Below, piece after piece: positions 1 through 6,056 of a stretch of 14,838 bases of DNA. The DNA is taken from NCBI GenBank assembly GCA_036387255.1, contig DASVUC010000181.1, positions 1 through 14,838 on the forward strand, in the 5' to 3' direction. The stretch is from DASVUC01 sp036387255 (lineage in GTDB: Bacteria > Planctomycetota > Phycisphaerae > Tepidisphaerales > Tepidisphaeraceae). The notes below the pieces were generated by a model. The model searched no databases, was not told where the DNA came from, and saw nothing but the letters and a program-made list of their open reading frames with translations. The translations under genes were made by a program, and so were the position numbers. The first letter of the stretch is position 1. Each line of letters starts with the position of its first letter.

Positions 1-56
1 ATCTGCTTGCGCGTCTCTTCACACAACTTCAAAAACCGCGGTGCGTGCTTGGCCAT
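1..56 (-). CDS. Partial CDS, N-terminus of a probable rhodanese-domain protein
   Basis: Only the first 18 codons are inside the window, running leftward from an ATG at 56 (MAKHAPRFLKLCEETRKQ). A strong Shine-Dalgarno GAGGAG lies at 63-68 on the minus strand, six bases before the start, which supports a real gene start. The opening, a short basic segment followed by PRFLKL and charged residues, resembles the N-terminal helix of small single-domain rhodanese (sulfurtransferase) proteins common in planctomycetes and proteobacteria. That match is from memory and rests on very few residues, so the product is tentative. The catalytic Cys loop would be outside the window. Confidence 0.5.
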   Translation of the reverse strand, partial: MAKHAPRFLKLCEETRKQ

Positions 57-77
57 ACTCTTCTCCTCATAAACCAG

Positions 78-234
78 TGGAACCGCAGATGAACGCAGAT
101 GCACGCAGATAAATCAGTTGCAAGGCTCGACTGACGACAGAGACCCATGACCGTTCTTCAATCTGCGAGAATCTGCGCAATCTGCGGATGTCCCTTCTCG
201 AATTCGCGTTCATCCGCGTGCATCCGCGGTTCCA
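78..234. repeat. Inverted, 10-bp-periodic CGCAGAT repeat cassette
   Basis: This intergenic stretch is built from a degenerate 10-base unit of the form CGCAGATNNN. The left block (78-113) starts TGGAAC and carries three units: CGCAGATGAA, CGCAGATGCA and CGCAGATAAA. On the opposite strand the right end (234 down to 201) also starts TGGAAC and carries CGCGGATGCA, CGCGGATGAA and CGCGAATTCG. A further three CGCAGATT-type units occupy 184-159 on that same strand. The outer blocks therefore form an imperfect inverted repeat of about 30 bases around an unrelated centre. It looks like a dispersed REP-like intergenic element. No coding capacity is supported here, and it fills the gap between the partial gene at the left edge and the methyltransferase stop. 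Confidence 0.75.
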
Positions 235-1254
235 TCACTCCTTCGTCGCCAGAATCATTGGGCTTGGTCCGGGCGCGTCCAGCGTGCGGATGTTGCCGAA
301 GTGCGCCTCCCGCAGCCAGCAGCTGATCTCGCCGAAGGTGAAGGTGTCCCCCTCGGTCGTGTTCACGAGCATGTTCACCGCGAAGATCATCGCGTTCGGC
401 GGGCCGCTTCGGTCTTCATTGGCCAGGAATTCCCCAATCGCGATCGTCCCGCCGCGCTTGAGCGCCTGGCCGGTGCGCATGAGCAGATCCCGGCTGCGCA
501 TCTCGCCTTCGCTGTGCAGGATGTGACCCAGCGTCGCGACATCGTGATCCTTACCGAAATCCACCGTCTGGATATCCCCTTCAACGAACGTGAACCGATC
601 CGCCACCCCATGCCTCGCCGCCACGCGCTTGGTCACCGGGATCACATCCGGCCAATCCACCGCCGTCACGCGCACCTGCGGGCTTTTCTTCGCCAGCGCG
701 ATCCCCCACACGCCGCTTCCCGCCGCCAGGTCCAGCACGCGCACGGGACCTTTCGCGTCGCCGACCTTCAGCGCATCGGCCAGCGCCGACGCCGCCGGAA
801 AACTCATCGGGAAAATGTCTTCCACGAACCGTTGGAAGAATTCGCTCCCCGGCTTCTGCTCGTTCACCGCCAGGTCCGCCTTGCCGATCCGCACCGTCTC
901 GGTCAGCTTCAGCCACCGCGGCACGAGCTGCGTGTCCACGTGCCGGAACAACCCGCCCTGGAACGACGGTTTGCTGCTGACGAGAAACGCGGAACTCTCC
1001 GGCGTCAGCGCGTATCGACCGTCCGCATCCTTCGCCACCAGCCCCACGCCCGCTAACCCGTTCATCAGGATGCGCACACCCCGCTCCGACGCCCCGGCCT
1101 CTTTCGCCAGCTCCCCCGCGCTCTTCGGCCCCGCATCCAGCCGGTCGAACAATCCCAGCGACACCGCCGCCCCGATCATCAGCGGCGGCGCGTAACCCCA
1201 AGCCATCTGCATCAACCGCTCCGGCGTCACCGGTTTCTCTGCTGCTTCGCTCAT
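235..1254 (-). CDS. SAM-dependent O-methyltransferase (acetylserotonin/COMT-like fold)
   Basis: A 339-residue class I methyltransferase of the plant-COMT-like bacterial group, expected to move a methyl group from S-adenosylmethionine to a hydroxyl on a small molecule. The substrate cannot be told. Residues about 12-90 form the winged-helix dimerisation domain typical of this group (LFDRLDAGPKSAGELA, then ERGVRILMNGL). The SAM-binding motif I is LDLAAGSGVWG (174-184), the acidic residue ending strand 2 is D200 in AVDWP, and GDI follows at 227-229. HILHSEGEM (244-252) sits where the family carries its catalytic-histidine motif. The frame extends 18 codons upstream to 1308, but ATG 1254 is preferred because GAGGAG (1264-1269, minus strand) lies nine bases before it. 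It diverges from the Ig-like gene on the other strand. Confidence 0.9.
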   Translation of the reverse strand: MSEAAEKPVTPERLMQMAWGYAPPLMIGAAVSLGLFDRLDAGPKSAGELAKEAGASERGVRILMNGLAGVGLVAKDADGRYALTPESSAFLVSSKPSFQGGLFRHVDTQLVPRWLKLTETVRIGKADLAVNEQKPGSEFFQRFVEDIFPMSFPAASALADALKVGDAKGPVRVLDLAAGSGVWGIALAKKSPQVRVTAVDWPDVIPVTKRVAARHGVADRFTFVEGDIQTVDFGKDHDVATLGHILHSEGEMRSRDLLMRTGQALKRGGTIAIGEFLANEDRSGPPNAMIFAVNMLVNTTEGDTFTFGEISCWLREAHFGNIRTLDAPGPSPMILATKE

Positions 1255-1327
1255 CACGATGAACTCCTCAAAGCGACTCATCATGCGAAGCCGCCGCCTT
1301 TCACGCAACGGATCGCGCTCCCGTCGC

Positions 1328-1333
1328 TACAAT
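1328..1333 (+). promoter_or_regulatory. Candidate -10 box for the Ig-like gene
   Basis: TACAAT lies 46 bases before the ATG at 1380 in the divergent gap between the methyltransferase and the Ig-like gene. No good -35 is found 16-18 bases upstream, so this is a weak call on the -10 match and position alone. Confidence 0.3.
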
Positions 1334-1379
1334 AACAAGCCGCACACGCTACCCGCGGCCTGTTACCTGGAGAGGACCA

Positions 1380-2633
1380 ATGCACCTGCGTTTCCCGCTG
1401 ATTCTGCTGCTCCTGTCGCTCAACAGCATCACTACGGCCGCCCGCGCCGCGATCACGCTCGACAAGACCCAACTCAACCTCGCCACCGGCGATTTCCACA
1501 AGCTCACGATCACGCCCGCGCCTGCCGGCGCCGGCGCGGGCGCGGGCGCCACCTTCACCTCCTCCAACCCCAAGATCGCCCTCGCCTACCCCAACGGCTA
1601 CATCATCGCCCTCGCCCCCGGCAACGCGACGATCACCGTCCGCGCGGGCGCGGGCGCGGGTTCAGGCGCGGGCGCGGGCGCGGGCGGATCCGCCACCTGC
1701 ACCGTCCACGTCACCACAGACGACGAGGATTTAATTGACCCCTCCACCCTCCAGCAGTACCCCGACAACCGCGTCTTCACCGTCGGCGAGCGCAAGTGCG
1801 TCGGCACAATTCTCAACGGCCACATGGTCGGCAACGAACAGAAGCCTCGCATCGACCGCAACCGCGTCCTGAACCCCACACCCTTCGACAAAGACAATCC
1901 GCTCCAGTGGGAGCTCAAACCCGGCGCCCCCGTCTACGACGGCGCCGGCACGCTCATGGGCACCACCGCCCCGACGATCAAAGTCGGCGACAAGAAATTC
2001 ACCTGCACCAAGGTGAACTACGGTTTCTCCAAGGTGATCAACGGCCAGTTCTGCGTCTACGGTTTCACCATCGACATCAGTCCCTCGGCCGCCGTGCGCC
2101 CGCTGCTGCCGCCGGAGGAGCAGAAGAAATCCGTCCTCGCCACCAGCGCCTGGGTTCCGCTCGACGCCTTCGTCGACAAGCTCACACTGCTCGACACCGT
2201 CGGCTTGGGCAAAGGCAAACTCCCGCGCCTGCCGCTGCTGGCCACGCGCTACAAGATCACCGGCGGCAACCCGCACTTCTACGACACACCGAGCGGCGAG
2301 CTCGCCATCGTGGATAAACTCGACGGCCCCGTCCCCTCCGATTACCTCCGCCGCACCACCGGCACAGTAAATATCCTCTACACCGTCCCCGGCTTCTACA
2401 TCGGCGGCCACTCGCTCGACAGCCTGCTCATCACCAGCAGCGCCACCTTCCGCCCCGCCCGAGGCGTCCGCCAGTTCCCCATGCCGACGTATTTCCCCAA
2501 GGGCCACCCGCAGCAGGGGAAGAAATCGCCGAAGACGATGACGTTCATTTACGGCGCCGTGGAGGCGAAGGGAACCGAGACGATTTACGGGTGGATTGCG
2601 AAGGAAGCGCTGGTTCCCGCGCCGGCGCGGTGA
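1380..2633 (+). CDS. Secreted Ig-like (BIG2-type) protein with Gly-Ala tracts
   Basis: A 417-residue exported protein. Residues 1-23 are a clear Sec signal peptide: basic start, Leu-rich core, then TTAARA before the likely cut. Residues about 25-113 read as a bacterial Ig-like group 2 domain, with ITLDKTQLNLATGD, SSNPKIA, APGNATITV and a closing ATCTVHV strand. Two loops of this domain are replaced by Gly-Ala runs (49-57 and 89-103) encoded by GGCGCG-type hexanucleotide repeats. The remaining 300 residues are not recognised; they hold a few cysteines (140, then FTCTK and QFCVY) and end in YGWIAKEAL, which recalls an SH3-like strand. The start is fixed by GGAGAGG at 1369-1375, four bases before ATG. 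It is probably cell-surface or periplasmic; molecular function is unknown. Confidence 0.8.
   Translation: MHLRFPLILLLLSLNSITTAARAAITLDKTQLNLATGDFHKLTITPAPAGAGAGAGATFTSSNPKIALAYPNGYIIALAPGNATITVRAGAGAGSGAGAGAGGSATCTVHVTTDDEDLIDPSTLQQYPDNRVFTVGERKCVGTILNGHMVGNEQKPRIDRNRVLNPTPFDKDNPLQWELKPGAPVYDGAGTLMGTTAPTIKVGDKKFTCTKVNYGFSKVINGQFCVYGFTIDISPSAAVRPLLPPEEQKKSVLATSAWVPLDAFVDKLTLLDTVGLGKGKLPRLPLLATRYKITGGNPHFYDTPSGELAIVDKLDGPVPSDYLRRTTGTVNILYTVPGFYIGGHSLDSLLITSSATFRPARGVRQFPMPTYFPKGHPQQGKKSPKTMTFIYGAVEAKGTETIYGWIAKEALVPAPAR
1524..1687 (+). repeat. Two GGCGCG hexanucleotide tracts inside the Ig-like gene
   Basis: Tract one (about 1524-1550) and tract two (1641-1687) are runs of GGCGCG with small interruptions, read in frame as Ala-Gly repeats. 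Because the period is six, gain or loss of a unit would keep the frame and only change loop length. Confidence 0.75.
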
Positions 2634-2640
2634 AGAGCGA

Positions 2641-2860
2641 AATCCGAAACTCGAAGCTTGAAACAAATCTGAAATTCAAAAGCTCCAAACAAGAGTCAAA
2701 GCTCCAAGCTCCAAATAATCAGGCGGAACCGGGCGAAGAAGAAACGGGCGAAAAGAAGATGGATGCCGCCGCCCTTCATACTCGCCGGTCTGATTTCCCC
2801 TTCGTCTTTTTGCCCCCGTTATTTGGAGCTTGAGCGTTTTCCGTTTGCAGTTTCTTCGAG
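2641..2860. repeat. Intergenic element with long inverted repeat
   Basis: The gap 2634-2987 carries no convincing gene. Its left part (2641-2718) is made of short near-repeats built on AAATCCGAAA, GAAATTCAAA and AGCTCCAAA. The segment 2701-2718, ending CAAGCTCCAAATAA, is matched by its reverse complement at 2819-2835: 14 bases are perfect, and 17 match if one inserted C is allowed. About 100 bases lie between the arms. Composition is A-rich on one strand, unlike the flanking genes. It resembles dispersed intergenic repeats seen in planctomycete and verrucomicrobial genomes, which is a recollection not tested here. Confidence 0.65.
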
Positions 2861-2960
2861 CAAATGGGGCTGGTGACGCACTCACTCCAGGATTTCTGCC
2901 CCCTTTGGCGTCTCCTGCCTTCTGAACGCCTCAGTTTTCACGTGCTGCTGTGCCAGATCT

Positions 2961-2969
2961 TGGTATGAT
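2961..2969 (+). promoter_or_regulatory. Candidate extended -10 promoter for the PEP-CTERM-like gene
   Basis: TGGTATGAT is an extended -10 (TGn plus TATGAT) ending 18 bases before the ATG at 2988. No clear -35 is present, which extended -10 promoters can tolerate. The short leader leaves little room for a strong ribosome site; only GAGAAA is seen. Confidence 0.35.
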
Positions 2970-2987
2970 TGTGAGAAACCACGGCGA

Positions 2988-3662
2988 ATGGCTCGCACAC
3001 AACCCATTTTCGCTCTGGCAGCCGTCGCCCTGGCAGCCCTCTCGCCCATCGTTGCGGCTGGGGTGAATTACACCAACCTCTCGCGGCAAAACAGTGCGGG
3101 CGTGGTTACGCACCAGAACGCCGACCTCGGTCCCTTTGACGACTCCATCACGCTCTCGGGTACGTACTCTTCCGTCTTCAGTGATCACCATTCGATCGTC
3201 ACGCCTTTTCTCATCTCGTTGACAACCTCAAACGGCGGGAATGATTTTTTTCCGAGCGGCGGGCTCGGCGCCTACGAGGCCAGCAGCCGAGTGGAAGCGA
3301 CGTTCACAGTTGACCAGCCCACACCGTACCAGTTCATCCCTACCGGTTTCGGCGGTGGAGGCACCGTGACGGGTTGGCTCCGAAATTCCGCCGGAACCAC
3401 CGTGTTCTCTTGGACCAGCGGTCCCTACTCCGCTCAAGGGACTCTAGCGCCCGACACCTACACTTATCTCACTGGCTCGCTCGTGTCGCACAATGGACTA
3501 GGCATGGGAACGACGCAGAACCAACTTCAAACGGTCCTGTTGCTGCCTGAGCCCGCGAGCATGTGCGTGGTTCTCGCCTTGCGGGGTCTGGGCAGGCGCC
3601 CGCGATTGAGAAAGGCTGATGGGGGGGGAAGGCTGAGAACGAAAAACGGGACAGCCGCCTAA
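2988..3662 (+). CDS. Exported protein with degenerate PEP-CTERM C-terminus
   Basis: A 224-residue predicted exported protein. Residues 1-24 are a signal peptide (MARTQP, then an Ala/Leu-rich core ending VAAG). The mature part is Ser/Thr/Gly-rich and beta-like, with no recognised enzymatic motif. Near the end LPEPASM (191-197) matches the PEP motif of exosortase-sorted proteins, and RRPRLRK follows as the basic tail. The hydrophobic stretch between them is only about 11 residues and is broken by Arg, whereas the family normally has about 20, so anchoring may be impaired. After the basic tail the frame runs through a G8 homopolymer (3621-3628) and adds 15 atypical residues. A one-base loss in that tract would create a stop a few codons later. 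The gene converges on a truncated dehydrogenase, which suggests a damaged 3' end. Confidence 0.7.
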   Translation: MARTQPIFALAAVALAALSPIVAAGVNYTNLSRQNSAGVVTHQNADLGPFDDSITLSGTYSSVFSDHHSIVTPFLISLTTSNGGNDFFPSGGLGAYEASSRVEATFTVDQPTPYQFIPTGFGGGGTVTGWLRNSAGTTVFSWTSGPYSAQGTLAPDTYTYLTGSLVSHNGLGMGTTQNQLQTVLLLPEPASMCVVLALRGLGRRPRLRKADGGGRLRTKNGTAA

Positions 3663-4209
3663 TTGGGCGCGGGGAGAATGCCTGAATGCCGGCCTTGGTG
3701 GCGACGTAGACGTCGTTGCTGGGCTCGCGCAGGTCGGCGCTCATCGAGCCGACGTTGACGATGTGGCCCCAGCCTTTCTTCTTCATCCGGTCGATCGCGT
3801 AGCGGCAGCAGGCGATGTAGGCGACGAGGTTGGTCTGCACCTCGTAGAGCCAGTCGTCGTACTTCGTCTCGAGGAAGCTGCCCAGGCCGACGGCGGCGTT
3901 GTTGATCAGGATGTCGCAGCCGCCGATGCGCGAGTCGGCTTCGGCGAAGACGCGCTCGATATCCGCGTTGCGGGATTGGTCGGCGGTGACGCCGTGAACG
4001 CGATCTTCGGCGCGGGCGCGGCCGATCTCGGCCAGCGCATCATCCAGTTCTTTCTGATGCCGGCCGAACAGTAAGACCTTCGCCCCTGCCTCGACCAGCA
4101 GCTTGGCCGTCGCTCGACCGATCCCGGTCGTTCCCCCGGTGATCACGATGCTTTTGCCCGCCAGTTCGACCACGTCTCCACTAGCCATCCCAGACTGAAG
4201 CATCGCCAT
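3469..4209 (-). CDS. 3'-truncated short-chain dehydrogenase/reductase, probable pseudogene
   Basis: Residues 1-179 are a good classical SDR: cofactor motif TGGTTGIG (24-31), NNAA (103-106), the Asn of TNLVA (127), Ser in NVGSMS (near 155) and YVATK (168-172), giving the usual Asn-Ser-Tyr-Lys set. It would be an NAD(P)H-dependent oxidoreductase of unknown substrate. Homology stops abruptly after AGIQAFS, at about position 3673. The next 67 residues are Pro/Arg-rich and are simply the antisense of the convergent PEP-CTERM-like gene. The normal C-terminal 60-80 residues, with the last strands and substrate loop, are absent, so activity is unlikely. The ATG at 4209 has GGAAG upstream; ATGs at 4203 and 4188 are alternatives. 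Confidence 0.75.
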   Translation of the reverse strand: MAMLQSGMASGDVVELAGKSIVITGGTTGIGRATAKLLVEAGAKVLLFGRHQKELDDALAEIGRARAEDRVHGVTADQSRNADIERVFAEADSRIGGCDILINNAAVGLGSFLETKYDDWLYEVQTNLVAYIACCRYAIDRMKKKGWGHIVNVGSMSADLREPSNDVYVATKAGIQAFSPRPIRRLSRFSFSAFPPHQPFSIAGACPDPARREPRTCSRAQAATGPFEVGSASFPCLVHCATRASQ

Positions 4210-4226
4210 GGCGCACTTCCGATTCT

Positions 4227-4250
4227 CCCTCTCCCGAACTCGGGAGAGGG
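4227..4250. repeat. Perfect 10-bp hairpin, dispersed-repeat type
   Basis: CCCTCTCCCG (4227-4236) and CGGGAGAGGG (4241-4250) form a perfect stem with loop AACT. It lies between the SRPBCC gene stop and the dehydrogenase start, both on the minus strand. No T-run follows on either side, so it is not a standard intrinsic terminator. The CTCTCCC/GGGAGAG core recalls widely scattered intergenic repeats. Confidence 0.6.
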
Positions 4251-4289
4251 CAGGGGTGAGGATCTTCCTGTCGTGTCACGTCGCTAACC

Positions 4290-5072
4290 TTACGCAGTCC
4301 CTGAACTCTGCCCCTCAGTCGTCGCCACTTCCCCCGTCTCCATGATCTGCTTGAAGTGCCGCAGATCTTCCTTGATTTGCTGCTTTGGCTCGCGACCGAA
4401 CAGTTTGGCCACCGCCCAGCCGACGACGCCGGCCGGGGGGATGTAGTCGATGTTCACGCGCACCTCGGTGCCGCGATTGCCGGGCGCGGGAACGAAGCGC
4501 ACCGAGCCGGCGTTGTCGACGTCCGCGCCGCCGAGGGAGCGCCAGGCGATCAGCTCATTCGGCTCATCATTGATGATCTCGGCATCCCACTCCACGCGAT
4601 AGCCGCCCGGCCCGACCGCCACCCAGTGCGAGCGAATCTCGCTCACGCGCGTGACCGATTCCAGGTGCCGCATGATCCGAGGCAGGTTCTCGAACTTCCG
4701 CCAGAAGTTGTAGCACTCTTCAGGGGATCGATTGACGGTGTACGACTGCACCACGTGGATGCCGCGGTTGAAGTATTCCTCCGGCGCCGCCCCGTCCTCC
4801 GCGTTGCCGTGGGCTGTGTCGATCCCCATCGCCTCGTAAGCGCTGCAATGTCCGGAGACCGCCCGGTACACCAGCATACCACCGACGCCCGCCACGAGCA
4901 GGCCCGGGAGGCTTCGCCGCAGCGCGGTCAGCGCCAGGATCCCGCCCACGGCGCCGGTGATCATCCGTTCCGTGCTGCCGACGTTAACCCGCGGCGTATG
5001 CTGATGTTGCACCTGGCCCTGCAACGACTGATCGATCGCCTGCCCGGCGGTGTTCTGCGAAGACATGGTCAT
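4290..5072 (-). CDS. DUF2892 membrane domain plus SRPBCC (polyketide cyclase-like) protein
   Basis: A 260-residue two-domain protein. Residues 27-85 match the DUF2892/YgaP transmembrane family: NVGSTERMITGAVGG, a second hydrophobic stretch LLVAGVGGMLVYRAVSGHC with Cys76, then YEAMGI. Residues about 107-245 are an SRPBCC/START-like domain (VVQSYTVNRSPEECYNFW, LPRIMRHLESV, GTEVRVNIDY, then the long closing helix). Proteins with this architecture are common near stress-response genes; the SRPBCC cavity usually binds a hydrophobic ligand, but the ligand is unknown. The frame opens at 5174, but ATG 5072 is chosen because GAGG (5078-5081) lies five bases before it and the extra residues look non-coding. 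It diverges from the small-protein operon, with dyad motifs in the gap. Confidence 0.85.
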   Translation of the reverse strand: MTMSSQNTAGQAIDQSLQGQVQHQHTPRVNVGSTERMITGAVGGILALTALRRSLPGLLVAGVGGMLVYRAVSGHCSAYEAMGIDTAHGNAEDGAAPEEYFNRGIHVVQSYTVNRSPEECYNFWRKFENLPRIMRHLESVTRVSEIRSHWVAVGPGGYRVEWDAEIINDEPNELIAWRSLGGADVDNAGSVRFVPAPGNRGTEVRVNIDYIPPAGVVGWAVAKLFGREPKQQIKEDLRHFKQIMETGEVATTEGQSSGTA

Positions 5073-5100
5073 AGAAGCCTCATTGCTAGAAAAAGTCACC

Positions 5101-5145
5101 CTGTCACAGCGGCCGCGCCTCAGGCGGTCCGTCCTGTCACACAGG
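5101..5145. promoter_or_regulatory. Two CTGTCACA dyads, candidate operator
   Basis: CTGTCACAG (5101-5109, a 4+1+4 dyad) and CCTGTCACACAGG (5133-5145, a 5+3+5 dyad) share CTGTCACA. Their centres are 34 bases apart, about three helical turns. They lie just upstream of the SRPBCC gene start at 5072, in the divergent gap. A GCCGGG/CCCGGC hairpin follows at 5147-5163. The protein that would bind is unknown. Confidence 0.4.
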
Positions 5146-5305
5146 CGCCGGGCATTTCCCGGCACGGTGAGCACGTCGCAAGGGGGGTGCCATCCGCTTT
5201 GCCGGCGTCTAATTGACGATTTTGCATATTCGGCCGGGCTCAGGTTCTGCGGTAGAAAAACCTTAGCACGGCCTTTGCTTCTCCTGCTCTCTGCGGAGGC
5301 TCCCT

Positions 5306-5605
5306 ATGCCAAGAGGCGACAAGTCCGCCTACACCAGTAAGCAGAAGCGAAAAGCCGAACACATAGAAGAAGGTTACGAGAAACGCGGCGTCTCCAGGAA
5401 AGAAGCTGAACGCCGCGCCTGGGCCACCGTCAACAAGCAGGAAGGCGGCGGTAAGAAGTCCGGCTCGGCTCGAAAATCCAGCGACAGTAAGAGCAAGAGT
5501 AGCGGAAGCAAGAGCAAGAGCAGCGGAAGCAAGAGCAAGAGCAGCGGCAGCAAGAGCAAGAGTAGCAGCAATTCAAAATCGAAGAGCAAGAGCCGTTCAA
5601 AGTAA
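5306..5605 (+). CDS. Small basic protein of the 'plasmid stabilization' family with Lys/Ser repeat tail
   Basis: A 99-residue protein. Residues 1-53 (MPRGDKSAYTSKQKRKAEHI, then a segment with EEGYEKRGV and ERRAWATVNKQEGGG) match a small conserved family usually annotated as plasmid stabilization protein, though chromosomal copies are common and the molecular role is not established. Residues about 54-99 are an almost pure Ser/Lys/Gly tail built on the heptad SGSKSKS, encoded by a 21-base tandem repeat. Such a tail is strongly positive, like histone-H1-type tails, and suggests nucleic-acid or polyanion contact (inference). The start has GGAGG (5295-5299) six bases upstream. The next gene begins 19 bases after the stop, so the two are probably co-transcribed. 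Confidence 0.85.
   Translation: MPRGDKSAYTSKQKRKAEHIEEGYEKRGVSRKEAERRAWATVNKQEGGGKKSGSARKSSDSKSKSSGSKSKSSGSKSKSSGSKSKSSSNSKSKSKSRSK
5496..5570 (+). repeat. 21-bp tandem repeat coding SGSKSKS
   Basis: About three and a half copies of a 21-base unit reading AGCGGAAGCAAGAGCAAGAG plus one base, with a few silent changes, lie at the 3' end of the small basic protein gene. The period is a multiple of three, so copy-number change would keep the frame. Confidence 0.7.
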
Positions 5606-5624
5606 TCGCCAGGGAGTTTTTTTA

Positions 5625-5882
5625 ATGGACCCCTCCGTGAGCAGCAGCAGGGCAGAGACAGCAATGGCCAGAGACACTTGGAAACAGTCGGAAGCCCCCG
5701 AAGCGAATCAAGGCGACGCTGAGGTCCAGGATCTCCGCGCCCAGCTCGAGCGCTACCGTCAGCGCGAAAACCAGATTATGACCCTCATCGGCTGCAAGAA
5801 CGCCGAGAAGCTCATGCACGACCTCCGCAACGTCCTCAACGAGCTCCAACTCCTTCGCATGCTCGCTGAGAGCGAGAAGTAA
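5625..5882 (+). CDS. Small coiled-coil protein, unknown function
   Basis: An 85-residue soluble protein with no recognised domain. Residues 1-30 are polar and probably flexible. From about residue 33 to the end (DLRAQLERYRQRENQIM, then NAEKLMHDLRNVLNELQLLR) it shows heptad-like spacing of Leu/Ile/Met with Arg/Glu between, indicating a helical coiled coil. ATG 5625 is supported by AGGGAG (5611-5616) eight bases upstream. A later ATG at 5664 (MARDTW) is possible but lacks a better ribosome site. It is the second gene of a likely operon with the Lys/Ser-tailed protein. A stress or structural role would be guesswork. Confidence 0.75.
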   Translation: MDPSVSSSRAETAMARDTWKQSEAPEANQGDAEVQDLRAQLERYRQRENQIMTLIGCKNAEKLMHDLRNVLNELQLLRMLAESEK

Positions 5883-5883
5883 T

Positions 5884-5915
5884 ACAGGGGCATCGGTTTG
5901 CACAGGGGCATCGGT
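5884..5915. repeat. 14-bp direct repeat, 18-bp period
   Basis: ACAGGGGCATCGGT occurs at 5884-5897 and again at 5902-5915, directly after the stop of the coiled-coil gene. The rest of the gap to fabI (5916-6056) shows no gene. Confidence 0.7.
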
Positions 5916-6056
5916 GGCGCTCAACCTCCGATCGGATAGGGGCGACGCCCGCACCCTCTTTTCGTTGGCGCAATCGTCCCAAGTTGCGTCAACCTTGTCC
6001 CTCCACCCCTCCATCCTTAAGCTATCGCCCCTTCAGAAGTTGCTTAAGGAGCACCC

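Noticed and set aside
78..234. CRISPR array
   Set aside because: Units are about 10 bases, degenerate, inverted and without unique spacers; no cas genes are present.
301..1056. Long plus-strand frame opposite the methyltransferase
   Set aside because: Arg/His-rich shadow of a well-supported gene on the other strand; no motifs or ribosome site.
1731..2666. 311-codon minus-strand frame opposite the Ig-like protein
   Set aside because: Val/Gly/Glu-rich shadow typical of GC-rich antisense; the plus-strand gene has a signal peptide and ribosome site.
2591..2833. 80-codon plus-strand frame after the Ig-like gene
   Set aside because: Runs from inside that gene through the intergenic repeat element; composition reflects the repeat.
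4227..4250. Intrinsic terminator for the SRPBCC gene
   Set aside because: The stem is perfect but no T-run follows on either strand; recorded as a repeat hairpin.
5374..5664. Leu/Pro-rich 'transmembrane' frame on the minus strand
   Set aside because: It is the antisense reading of the Ser/Lys tandem repeat and has no independent support.
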